Shown here piece by piece: positions 1 through 5,305 of a stretch of 8,394 bases of DNA. Source of the stretch: Planctomycetota bacterium (GTDB lineage: Bacteria > Planctomycetota > Planctomycetia > Isosphaerales > Isosphaeraceae); the NCBI GenBank assembly GCA_021778575.1, contig JAJYCH010000162.1, positions 1 through 8,394 on the forward strand. The letters run 5' to 3'. Every line of letters begins with the position of its first letter. The first letter of the stretch is position 1. The translations under genes and the position numbers were made by a program. Under the pieces are notes generated by a model. The model was not told where the DNA came from. It saw only the letters and a list, made by a program, of their open reading frames with translations, and did not search any database.

Positions 1-325
1 CCCGTTCGAGCCACTTCAAGTCATCAAGCGACAACGTGATCGGCTTCTCGACCAGCCCCTCGACTTCGAGCGTCCAGGGGTTCAGCCCGACCGCCGGCGG
101 CCCGAAATGGCTCCGGATAAAAAAGAGCCGGTTCGGCGTGAGGAACTGCTCGAAGACCTCGACCGGAGTCTCGGCGTCGAGCGGTCGGCTCGACCGGACG
201 ATCAAATCGGGCTCGGCACGCTGAAAAGTCGATCCCTTGGCGACCTTCAAACCCGCGACCCAGGGAAGACTCGAAGCGGCCAGGGTCCGGTAGAGGAACG
301 CTCGACGACTGCTGGAATGGCTCAT
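1..325 (-). CDS. Tat-exported sulfite-oxidase-like molybdopterin oxidoreductase (N-terminal part)
   Basis: The minus strand reads from ATG at 325-323 to the left edge, giving 108 residues with the C-terminus outside the window. It opens MSHSSSRRAFLYRTLAASS, a twin-arginine signal (RR at residues 7-8, then a hydrophobic stretch ending near VAG), so the product should be exported folded. The mature N-terminus contains FEQFLTPNRLFFIRSH, then NPWTLEVEGLVEKP and LSLDDLKWLER. This order (TPxxxFFxRxH, WxLxVxGLV, LSLxDL) is the start of the sulfite oxidase / SorA-YedY molybdopterin-binding fold. Members oxidise sulfite or reduce oxidised substrates in the periplasm using Mo-cofactor. The Mo-ligand Cys lies downstream and cannot be checked, so the exact substrate is open. 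The spacing of 79 bp behind the next minus-strand gene allows co-transcription, but that gene's end carries hairpins. Confidence 0.85.
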   Translation of the reverse strand, partial: MSHSSSRRAFLYRTLAASSLPWVAGLKVAKGSTFQRAEPDLIVRSSRPLDAETPVEVFEQFLTPNRLFFIRSHFGPPAVGLNPWTLEVEGLVEKPITLSLDDLKWLER

Positions 326-389
326 GAACCGGGGCCCTTCGGGTGGATCGCGATCGGCGCTGGATCGGACCAGTTTATCCCGAAGTCTC

Positions 390-406
390 AAGGGCGGACA
401 GCCCTT
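390..406 (-). repeat. Short hairpin at the stop codon of the secreted-protein gene
   Basis: Six-base arms AAGGGC and GCCCTT flank a 5-base loop and overlap the TAA stop (405-407) of the minus-strand gene. No run of T follows on the minus strand, so it is a weak terminator candidate at best. Confidence 0.3.
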
Positions 407-968
407 ATGACCGGTGGCCCGATCTGGTCTGGCCGGGCCAGACCAGAACCATTTCCCCTCGATGGATCTGCTGGGTGACATACTGCTTGACCAGGGCCGA
501 GAGCTTGGCCTTGAAGTAGCCGGCGTCGGAAGTGGTCAAACCGCCATACTGGAACGTCCGGTTGATCAAGGTGTTGGCCTCGGCCTGGCCGCCGGGAAGT
601 TTGCCAATCGCCACCTGAAGCCGACCCTGGAGCGCGTTGGCGTCCCCCTTGCTCGACTGGACGAACGACCCGCCATCCGCCGAGACCGTCGCCGCATTGG
701 GGTCGGACAACGAGTTCAGTGTCGAGATCGTCGAGACCAGTCCCGACGCAATCGAGCCCAGCGCGTTGATCGCGCCGTCGTAAGGCCCTTCGTAGGCGGT
801 GAACGCGCGATTGATCTGGGTAAACGTCTGGTTGTAGGTCGCGATGGGGACCGAGACCGGAGCGATCGCCGTATGAACAACGGGATTCGACGCGCTCGCG
901 CTCAGAACCTGACGGGTTTCGAGCGAGTCGAGAACCGGCTGGAAACGTCGAGCCTGACGAAGGCCCAT
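405..968 (-). CDS. Small secreted protein with planctomycete N-terminal sorting motif, function unknown
   Basis: The product has 187 residues. It begins MGLRQARRFQPVLDSLETRQ followed by VLSAS. The pattern 'basic residues, RFxPxLxxLExR, then VLSA' is the N-terminal motif seen on many planctomycete exported proteins (the LEPR-XLL type). The rest is rich in Ala, Ser, Thr, Gln and Asn (for example NQTFTQINRAFTAYEGPYDG) with no catalytic motif I recognise. A helical, Ala/Lys-rich segment YFKAKLSALVKQYVTQQIH lies near the C-terminus. The start is well supported: GGGAGGA (revcomp of 976-982) sits 7 nt upstream of the ATG, and a TTGACT-N17-TAGATT promoter lies about 75 nt upstream. The last 17 or so residues (after QQIHRGEMVL) are encoded across a perfect inverted repeat, so the tail may be poorly conserved. 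Export is inferred from the motif. Any function beyond that would be a guess. Confidence 0.75.
   Translation of the reverse strand: MGLRQARRFQPVLDSLETRQVLSASASNPVVHTAIAPVSVPIATYNQTFTQINRAFTAYEGPYDGAINALGSIASGLVSTISTLNSLSDPNAATVSADGGSFVQSSKGDANALQGRLQVAIGKLPGGQAEANTLINRTFQYGGLTTSDAGYFKAKLSALVKQYVTQQIHRGEMVLVWPGQTRSGHRS
423..447. repeat. Perfect 12-bp inverted repeat inside the 3' end of the secreted-protein gene
   Basis: The arms TCTGGTCTGGCC (423-434) and GGCCAGACCAGA (436-447) are exact reverse complements with a single base between them. In RNA the loop would open to three or more bases, still leaving a GC-rich stem of about 10-11 bp. It encodes part of the tail VWPGQTRSG. There is no following T-run, so it is either a Rho-type or processing structure, or an inserted palindrome that extended the reading frame. 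Confidence 0.6.
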
Positions 969-975
969 GAAGGGG

Positions 976-982
976 TCCTCCC
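976..982 (-). promoter_or_regulatory. Ribosome binding site of the secreted-protein gene
   Basis: The minus strand reads GGGAGGA, 7 nt before the ATG at 968-966. It is one of the few strong Shine-Dalgarno sites in the window and fixes the start of this gene. Confidence 0.7.
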
Positions 983-1043
983 ATCAATGATCCGGTGGGT
1001 GGGCGAGAATCCCGCGAAGATGTGCTGGTCCGAGCGGCGCGAG

Positions 1044-1072
1044 AATCTAAGCCGATAGGTCCAGAGAGTCAA
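1044..1072 (-). promoter_or_regulatory. Sigma70-like promoter for the secreted-protein gene
   Basis: On the minus strand there is a -35 TTGACT (1072-1067, 5 of 6 consensus matches) and a -10 TAGATT (1049-1044, 4 of 6), separated by exactly 17 bp. It predicts a 5' leader of about 70 nt before ATG 968. It lies just left of the inverted-repeat element and points away from it. Confidence 0.5.
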
Positions 1073-1089
1073 CCCCGGATCGCTAACAC

Positions 1090-1338
1090 CGGGTGTACCC
1101 GGATTTTCTGGTGGGGACTCGGACGGATTGGTTATCTGGAGTGCGAGAGCTTGCTCTCGCTCTGCTTCGTGGAGCTTGCTCCACGGTCTTTGTGGGGAAA
1201 CCGTTGGCCATGTCATTCGGGCTCGGAGCAAGCTCCGGTCGCCAGAGCGAGAGCAAGCTCTCGCACTCCAGATCAGGGCTTGGTCGCAATGCCGAGAGTA
1301 GGGTCGACCAGAGCCCCCCGAAAATCTGGGCACACCCG
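1090..1338. mobile_element. Nested inverted-repeat element, MITE-like or REP/BIME-like, non-coding
   Basis: The 249-bp block is symmetric at three levels. Its outer ends (1090-1111 and 1317-1338) are inverted copies of each other, 22 bp with three mismatches. Inside lie perfect 31-bp inverted arms (1134-1164 and 1243-1273). Four small palindromes are built on GAGCTTGCTC or its complement, in mirror order: 1143-1160, 1168-1185, 1224-1237 and 1247-1264. No transposase is present. Reading frames cross it on both strands but show no protein character: because the arms are inverted copies, both strands give the same ECESLLSL peptide. I see no convincing target-site duplication at the ends. It could be a MITE mobilised in trans, or a REP-type palindrome cluster. 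It could also be a regulatory structure between the divergent promoters on either side. Confidence 0.6.
1134..1273. repeat. Perfect 31-bp inverted repeat containing four palindromes
   Basis: Position-by-position comparison shows arms 1134-1164 and 1243-1273 to be exact reverse complements, with 78 bp between them. Each arm carries its own hairpin, GCGAGAGC / GCTCTCGC with a 2-base centre. The interior carries CGTGGAGC / GCTCCACG (1168-1185) and CGGAGC / GCTCCG (1224-1237). The unit can fold either as one long stem or as a row of small hairpins. Confidence 0.9.
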
Positions 1339-1357
1339 AACCCGGTCCAGGTCTCGA

Positions 1358-1387
1358 TTGACGACGGATCGGGCCGACCGGTAAGAT
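1358..1387 (+). promoter_or_regulatory. Sigma70-like promoter for the TPR gene
   Basis: TTGACG (1358-1363, 5 of 6 matches) and TAAGAT (1382-1387, 4 of 6) are separated by 18 bp. This is about 80 nt upstream of the TPR-protein ATG and 20 bp right of the inverted-repeat element. It is the best promoter-like pair between the element and the gene. Confidence 0.45.
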
Positions 1388-1471
1388 GCGAAATTGGGCG
1401 AGCCATCTCCACACAGGATTCACCGCTGGACGGCCCGATCAGCCCGGCGGGCACGGAAAGATTTTCGAACG

Positions 1472-2389
1472 ATGAAAGACGATCAAATCCCCGTCCATCA
1501 ACTGGATCACACCGAGCCTACCGTCATCCAGCACCCCGAGGAGGACATGACGGTCCTGGCTCGCTGGCTACAGCGAGGGATGGAGCAAGGAGCCCGATTC
1601 TGGCTCCTGTTGGGCGGAGTGATCGTCGCGCTGGTCGCCATCGCCGTGCTGACCAGCGGTCTGGCCGCCGGCAAGACGGGGACGAGCGAAGCCTGGCTCG
1701 AAGTGACGCAGGCCAAGACCGTGGAAGATCGGCTCAAGATCGCCACCGAGCACCCCAACACGCCGGTCGCGCTCTGGGCGAAGCTCCTCTCGGCCCAGGA
1801 AGAATACACCAACGGCGTCAACGACCTGACCTCGGGCTCCCGCAAGGAGACGTCCGGCCCTCGGCTCCTGAAGGCGCTCAAACTGTTCCAGGAAGTCGCC
1901 AAGGAAGCCTCGAACGATTCGACCCAGCGGCTCGTTGCCCTGTTCGGAGCCGCCCGGACCCTGGAAGCCCGTAACGAACTGCCCGACGCGATCGAGCAGT
2001 ATCGCGAAGTCGCCACCAAGTTTCCCAACACGCCCGAAGCCAAGCAGGCTCTCGCCCTGGCCAAAGCCCTCGAAGAACCAGTCAACATCGAATTCTACAA
2101 AGAACTGTACGCCTACAAGCCCCCGGCCAATCAGCCGCCCGCCGGAAGTGGCATCGGCGACGCGGGATCATTGTTCAAAAATCTGGTGCCCCCGTCGGGC
2201 TCGATGACGAAGTCGCCCGGAGCCGATATCCCGGTGCCCGCCGACCTCGCCGCGCCCCCAGCGACCACGACCCCGAACCCGGTCACCCCGCCACCTGTCG
2301 AGACTCCCAAGACCGAAGTGCCCAAGACCGAAACTCCCAAGGTCGAAGCTCCCAAAGCCGAAGTGCCCAAGGTCGAAGCTCCCAAATAA
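1472..2389 (+). CDS. Membrane-anchored TPR protein with Pro/Lys/Glu pentapeptide tail
   Basis: The product has 305 residues. An acidic, probably cytoplasmic N-terminus (1-42) precedes one transmembrane helix (about 43-64, FWLLLGGVIVALVAIAVL). Next comes an alpha-helical extracytoplasmic part. Residues about 151-189 form a recognisable TPR (LVALFGAARTLEARNELPDA, then IEQYREVATKFPNTPEA), and the earlier helices SEAWLEVTQAKTVEDRLKIA and TPVALWAKLLSAQEEY look like degenerate repeats. From about 217 the chain is Pro-rich and ends in six pentapeptides (276-305). The architecture resembles YfgM/TPR_21-type anchored adaptors that hold partner proteins at the membrane, but the partner is unknown. I start at ATG 1472, which has GGAAAG at 1455-1460. 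A longer in-frame start at 1394 would add 26 Arg-rich residues that look non-coding. The stop is 19 nt before the pseudouridine synthase, so the two may share a transcript. Confidence 0.75.
   Translation: MKDDQIPVHQLDHTEPTVIQHPEEDMTVLARWLQRGMEQGARFWLLLGGVIVALVAIAVLTSGLAAGKTGTSEAWLEVTQAKTVEDRLKIATEHPNTPVALWAKLLSAQEEYTNGVNDLTSGSRKETSGPRLLKALKLFQEVAKEASNDSTQRLVALFGAARTLEARNELPDAIEQYREVATKFPNTPEAKQALALAKALEEPVNIEFYKELYAYKPPANQPPAGSGIGDAGSLFKNLVPPSGSMTKSPGADIPVPADLAAPPATTTPNPVTPPPVETPKTEVPKTETPKVEAPKAEVPKVEAPK
2297..2386 (+). repeat. Six tandem 15-bp units encoding [V/T/A]E[T/V/A]PK
   Basis: The last 30 codons of the TPR gene read VETPK, TEVPK, TETPK, VEAPK, AEVPK, VEAPK. The nucleotide units are near-identical (G/A-changes around GAAGTGCCCAAG and GAAGCTCCCAAG), so the tract can expand or contract by slippage. 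Such Pro-Lys-Glu tails usually act as extended spacers or wall-spanning rods. That role is inferred. Confidence 0.85.
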
Positions 2390-2420
2390 GTCCTCCGACC
2401 TGAGTCCCGTGACCGTCGCC

Positions 2421-3410
2421 ATGCCGCCCGAGTTGTCCGCCATCCCCTCCGAGTTCGTCGTCAAGGCCCGGATGGTGGGCAAACGGATTGACTCGTACCT
2501 GACAAGCCGATATCCCGACTTCTCGCGGAGCGTCATCCAGAAGGTCATCGACGCCGAGGCCGTGCTGATCAATGGCCAGCCGACCAAGGCGTCGTACCGG
2601 GTCCGGGAAGGGGACGCGATCCGGGTCTGGCTGCCCGACCTGGGTGACGGTTCCTTTGTACCCGAGGATATCCCGATCGGGATCATCTTCGAGGACGACC
2701 ACTTCACCGTCGTCAACAAGCCGCCGGGCCTGATCACGCACCCGGGCCGAGGGAACTGGAGCGGGACCCTCGTCAACGCGCTTCAGTTTCATTTCGACTC
2801 GCTCTCGACCGTCGGCGGCGATCACCGCCCCGGAATCGTCCATCGGCTCGACCGCGATACTTCGGGGCTCTTGATCGTCGCCAAGGACGACAAGGCCCAC
2901 AAAGACCTGTCCTGGCAATTCGAGTCGCGAACGATCCGGAAGGAATATCTCGCCCTGGTTTACGGGATGCCGTCCCGCGACAGCGACTTCATCGAGAAGC
3001 CGCTCGGCACCCATCCCACCCAGCGCGAGAAGATCGCCATCCGCTCGGTCGAGGATGGCGGCAAGGAAGCCATGACCTTCTACGAGGTGCTCGAACGGTT
3101 CGACGGCTACGCCCTGGTTCGCTGCAAGCCGAAGACCGGCCGGACTCACCAGATCCGGGTCCACCTGGCCCATATCGGCCACCCGATCCTGGCCGACAAG
3201 GCTTACGCCAACCGGTCCAGCTTTGGGCTCGGCGACCTCCTCGGCTCTGATCATCCCGACGCCTCGACCGTCCTTCTCGACCGCCAGGCCCTGCACGCGC
3301 ACGCCCTCCATTTTCGCCACCCGATCACCGGCCAGGAGCTGGATTTTACCGCCCCCCTGCCCGACGACATGGCCGCAACCCTCGACGCCCTGCGAACCCA
3401 TCGGAGCTGA
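2421..3410 (+). CDS. RluA/RluD-family 23S rRNA pseudouridine synthase
   Basis: The 329-residue product has the length and domain order of large-subunit rRNA pseudouridine synthases. An N-terminal S4 RNA-binding domain spans about residues 17-75 (KRIDSYLTSRYPDFSRSVIQ, then VLINGQPTKASYRVREGD). The catalytic domain carries VVNKPPGLITHPG and the signature HRLDRDTSGLL, in which Asp144 is the catalytic residue. The family motif GRTHQIRVHLAHIGHP follows at about 240-255. The enzyme isomerises specific uridines to pseudouridine, probably in the 23S rRNA helix 69 region if RluD-like. RluC or a planctomycete-specific target is possible. ATG 2421 is chosen; a GTG at 2409 would add four residues, and neither has a Shine-Dalgarno site. 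A short family-variable stretch (YANRSSFGLGDLLGSDHPDA) lies between the last core motif and the C-terminal strand. All key residues are intact. Confidence 0.93.
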   Translation: MPPELSAIPSEFVVKARMVGKRIDSYLTSRYPDFSRSVIQKVIDAEAVLINGQPTKASYRVREGDAIRVWLPDLGDGSFVPEDIPIGIIFEDDHFTVVNKPPGLITHPGRGNWSGTLVNALQFHFDSLSTVGGDHRPGIVHRLDRDTSGLLIVAKDDKAHKDLSWQFESRTIRKEYLALVYGMPSRDSDFIEKPLGTHPTQREKIAIRSVEDGGKEAMTFYEVLERFDGYALVRCKPKTGRTHQIRVHLAHIGHPILADKAYANRSSFGLGDLLGSDHPDASTVLLDRQALHAHALHFRHPITGQELDFTAPLPDDMAATLDALRTHRS

Positions 3411-3520
3411 ACCGCATTCTGCTCGGGATCTCCAAAATCCAGGCGACAAAGTTTCTTCGACGAGCTACGATCAATGGCATGAAACCGACGACCATTCCAG
3501 ACCCTGTCTCGTCTTTGACG

Positions 3521-3859
3521 ATGCCTTCTGTCATTCGCGAGCACATCGTTTGCACGCCGGAGACCTGCGGCGGCCAACCTCGGATTGCCGGCAGCCGCAT
3601 CCCGGTCAAGCATGTCGTCATCTGGCACGAGCGAATCGGTCAAACCCCAGCCCAGATCGTCTCCGAGTATCCCCATCTGACATTGGCCGATATTCACGCG
3701 GCTCTCGCGTACTATCACGATCATCGCGAGGAGATCAACGCCGACATTCAGGCGGAACGACGTGAGTATGAAGCGATGAAGGAATCGATGCCGTCGCTTC
3801 TCCGAGAAAAACGGGAGGCTCGGAGGGCTGATGCCGCGGACGATTCGATTCCATCTTGA
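3521..3859 (+). CDS. DUF433-family antitoxin of a VapBC-like pair
   Basis: The product has 112 residues. The core CGGQPRIAGSRIPVKHVVIW (residues 16-35), followed by TPAQIVSEYPHLTLADIHAA and LAYYHDHREEI, is diagnostic of the DUF433 family (COG2442). These are small helical proteins with a winged-helix-like fold, commonly encoded next to PIN-like toxins and thought to act as antitoxin and autorepressor. A charged C-terminal helix (residues 71-103, rich in Glu, Arg and Lys) is the likely toxin-binding tail. ATG 3521 fits the family's usual N-terminus (xxVIREHIVCTPExCGG); an in-frame ATG at 3479 would add 14 residues. Neither start has a clear ribosome site. The 3' end overlaps the toxin gene by 29 bp, typical of translational coupling in toxin-antitoxin modules. 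Confidence 0.85.
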   Translation: MPSVIREHIVCTPETCGGQPRIAGSRIPVKHVVIWHERIGQTPAQIVSEYPHLTLADIHAALAYYHDHREEINADIQAERREYEAMKESMPSLLREKREARRADAADDSIPS

Positions 3860-4166
3860 TGAGAACTGCGCCCGAGCGATCGCCGATGGACTTCGCCGTC
3901 ACGGCATCGACGTGACGACGACTTCCGAAGTTGGCCTCCTCGGGGCGACCGACGCCGAACAATGGGAGTACTCGCTGACCCATGATCGGGTCCTGTTCAC
4001 CCAGGATTCGGATTTCTTGGTGAGTCATCGATCGGGCGAGGCCCATAACGGGATCGTTTACTGCCCGATGGAAAGTCGAAGCGTCGGCCAGATCGTTCGA
4101 GGTCTCCTCGACATCTGGGATCTGCTTGAACCCGAAGAAATGGCCGGTCGGGTCGAGTTTCTTTGA
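3831..4166 (+). CDS. DUF5615 PIN-like toxin (putative RNase)
   Basis: The product has 111 residues. It starts IRFHLDENCARAIADGLRRH, where the Asp10-Glu11-Asn12 'DEN' triplet is the opening acidic motif of DUF5615 PIN-like proteins. Then GIDVTTTSEVGLLGATDAEQ supplies Asp41, and HDRVLFTQDSDFL supplies Asp59 and Asp61. These conserved acidic residues are expected to bind the metal for RNA cleavage, as in VapC PIN domains. All are present, so the toxin looks intact. Translation should be coupled to the DUF433 gene it overlaps. GGGAGG (3813-3818) and GGAGGG (3822-3827) lie just upstream of the ATG, both within the antitoxin coding sequence. The target RNA cannot be read from sequence. The pair is inserted between a housekeeping rRNA enzyme and unrelated genes, consistent with acquisition as a cassette. 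Confidence 0.85.
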   Translation: MPRTIRFHLDENCARAIADGLRRHGIDVTTTSEVGLLGATDAEQWEYSLTHDRVLFTQDSDFLVSHRSGEAHNGIVYCPMESRSVGQIVRGLLDIWDLLEPEEMAGRVEFL

Positions 4167-4222
4167 ATCGAGCATGCACACGAGAAGCCAGTTGTTCTCC
4201 GCCCCAAATCAGGACTCCGAAT

Positions 4223-4510
4223 ATGAGCGACGACGAGATCACCGACGACGACGAGATCACCGGCGAGATCGAGATGATCTTCACCCCTCGCCCCGAAGCC
4301 CTTGCCAGCCGGAACATTTCGAGCGACGATTTCGAGACCGCGCTGGTGATCGCTCTTGAAGACCGCCAGGCCCTTGAGGACGACGAAGACCTCGACGAGG
4401 ACGAACTCTCTTCCTTCGAGGAGATGGAGCTGGAGATCAATGGCCTGACCTACAAGCTCGAAGACCTGGCCGACATCGAGATCAAGGGCGACCTTGATTC
4501 ATTGGCCTGA
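4223..4510 (+). CDS. Small, very acidic protein of unknown function
   Basis: The product has 95 residues, of which 34 are Asp or Glu and only 5 are Lys or Arg, so the protein is strongly anionic. It starts MSDDEITDDDEITGEIEMIF and has a central acidic run LEDDEDLDEDELSSFEEMEL. The last 30 residues (EINGLTYKLEDLADIEIKGD) alternate hydrophobic and charged residues like a small beta/alpha tail. There is no signal peptide, membrane segment or known motif. AGGA at 4211-4214 lies 8 nt before ATG 4223, which supports this start over a TTG at 4163. The gene ends 10 nt before the SGNH gene, so the two are probably co-transcribed. A nucleic-acid mimic, a chaperone-like acidic protein or a metal binder would all fit, and I cannot choose between them. 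Confidence 0.6.
   Translation: MSDDEITDDDEITGEIEMIFTPRPEALASRNISSDDFETALVIALEDRQALEDDEDLDEDELSSFEEMELEINGLTYKLEDLADIEIKGDLDSLA
4229..4261 (+). repeat. 15-bp direct repeat in the acidic gene
   Basis: GACGACGAGATCACC occurs at 4229-4243 and again at 4247-4261, a period of 18 bp. It encodes the repeated DDEIT in the N-terminus of the acidic protein, a sign of recent slippage duplication. Confidence 0.85.
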
Positions 4511-4520
4511 GACCACCCCG

Positions 4521-5267
4521 ATGACAACCGCCCTGGCCTACCACTTCGCGAGCGGCCAGGCGTATTTCTCGGGAATCGCCCTGATCACGCTGGCGGTCGG
4601 GTTGGCCTGGCGCAAAGCGGGCCGGTGGTGGTCGTTGACGAGGACCGTCGCGGGCTTGACTGGGTTGATCCTGATCGCCGGATCAGCCACGCCCGCCCCC
4701 TGGTGGTTCTACGCTCTGGCCGGGTCGACCACGATCGTCTGGATCGGCCTGGAGCGGACGACCTCCGAGCGGTTCCGGTCGATGCGTCGGGGATTTCGCG
4801 GCGCGGTTCTCGCCGCCTGGTGGCTCGGAGCCGCCCTTGAAATCCCCTACCACCTGATCCCAACACTTCCCCCCGCGCGAAATCCGGTCGTCACCGTGAT
4901 CGGCGACTCGATCAGCGCCGGGGTCGGCGGCGAGACCTCCACCTGGCCCAAACTCCTGGCCGATCAGCGCGGGATCAAGGTGATCGACCTCTCGGTCGCG
5001 GGACTCGACGTCGCCAAGGCCCTCCCACAAGCCCGCCTGGTCGTCGTGTTTCTCGAACTGCCCCTGCCCCCCACCTATAACCAGTTCGGCATGATTCAGC
5101 GCCGGCTCGCCGCCCGGCACAAGGCATGGCTCGTCCCCAAGCGGGTCCTGATGGGAATCCTGGCCTCCGGCGGAGCCACGCTCGACTCGATCCACCTATC
5201 GGAAGCCGGACATTCGCGGATGGCCCGGACAATCGGCAACATCCTCGGGCCAACATTCGCTCGTTAG
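4521..5267 (+). CDS. Membrane-anchored SGNH/GDSL hydrolase lacking block III
   Basis: The product has 248 residues. Three to four hydrophobic helices occupy about residues 12-107 (for example YFSGIALITLAVGLAW and FRGAVLAAWWLGAAL). An SGNH domain follows. Block I is VIGDSISAG with nucleophile Ser130, block II is DLSVAG with Gly161, and block V is LDSIHLSEAGH with Asp222 and His225. Block III, the GxND motif that provides the oxyanion-hole Asn, is not there: after AGLDVAKALPQA the chain goes directly to RLVVVFLELPLPP. Ser130 to His225 is 95 residues, against about 147 in the classic TesA family, so roughly 50 residues of the core are missing in frame. The protein may be inactive, may use another residue, or may be a recent deletion allele. 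Starting at ATG 4521 gives a sensible N-terminus, with no Shine-Dalgarno site. Intact relatives would be lipases, esterases or acyl-esterases acting on envelope substrates. The stop codon overlaps the dyad in front of the polymerase gene. Confidence 0.75.
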   Translation: MTTALAYHFASGQAYFSGIALITLAVGLAWRKAGRWWSLTRTVAGLTGLILIAGSATPAPWWFYALAGSTTIVWIGLERTTSERFRSMRRGFRGAVLAAWWLGAALEIPYHLIPTLPPARNPVVTVIGDSISAGVGGETSTWPKLLADQRGIKVIDLSVAGLDVAKALPQARLVVVFLELPLPPTYNQFGMIQRRLAARHKAWLVPKRVLMGILASGGATLDSIHLSEAGHSRMARTIGNILGPTFAR

Positions 5268-5295
5268 TCTTGACCTGTTCTTTGGTTCAGACTAA
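5264..5295. promoter_or_regulatory. Imperfect dyad, candidate repressor operator of the polymerase cassette
   Basis: TTAGTCTTGACC (5264-5275) and GGTTCAGACTAA (5284-5295) are inverted copies matching at 10 of 12 positions, separated by 8 bp. The outer 7 bp match perfectly. The dyad covers the -35 box, the spacer and the start of the -10 of the promoter for a translesion polymerase, the classic geometry for a repressor such as LexA. It does not match the well-known E. coli, Bacillus or alphaproteobacterial LexA boxes, so the cognate regulator is unknown. Confidence 0.45.
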
Positions 5296-5298
5296 ACT
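5270..5298 (+). promoter_or_regulatory. Sigma70-like promoter of the Y-family polymerase, likely leaderless mRNA
   Basis: TTGACC (5270-5275, 5 of 6 matches) and TAAACT (5293-5298, 4 of 6) are separated by 17 bp. A start site about 7 nt downstream of the -10 would fall at or next to ATG 5306, leaving essentially no leader. This agrees with the absence of a Shine-Dalgarno sequence there. Confidence 0.55.
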
Positions 5299-5305
5299 TC
5301 CGTCC

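Noticed and set aside
388..987. A 199-codon minus-strand frame overlapping the secreted protein gene
   Set aside because: It is Arg/Gly-rich with no motif. The alternative frame (405-968) has the sorting motif, a strong ribosome site and a promoter.
1090..1338. The palindrome cluster as a CRISPR array or intrinsic terminator
   Set aside because: The repeats are inverted and not regularly spaced direct repeats, there are no unique spacers, and no T-run follows the hairpins.
1083..1454. Minus-strand frame with the same ECESLLSL peptide as the plus strand
   Set aside because: The shared peptide is a direct result of the 31-bp inverted arms and is not evidence of a gene.
1093..1974. A long plus-strand frame running through the palindromic element into the TPR gene
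   Set aside because: Its first part is the element and its second part is the TPR gene read out of frame, giving Arg/Pro/Gly-rich noise.
2283..3449. A 388-codon minus-strand frame opposite the pseudouridine synthase
   Set aside because: It is a shadow of a clearly identified enzyme and has no family features; high-GC DNA gives long antisense frames.
5277..5288. Two GTTC words 4 bp apart in the polymerase promoter, considered as an alphaproteobacterial LexA box
   Set aside because: That box needs GTTC-N7-GTTC; here the spacing is 4, and the larger dyad is a better description.
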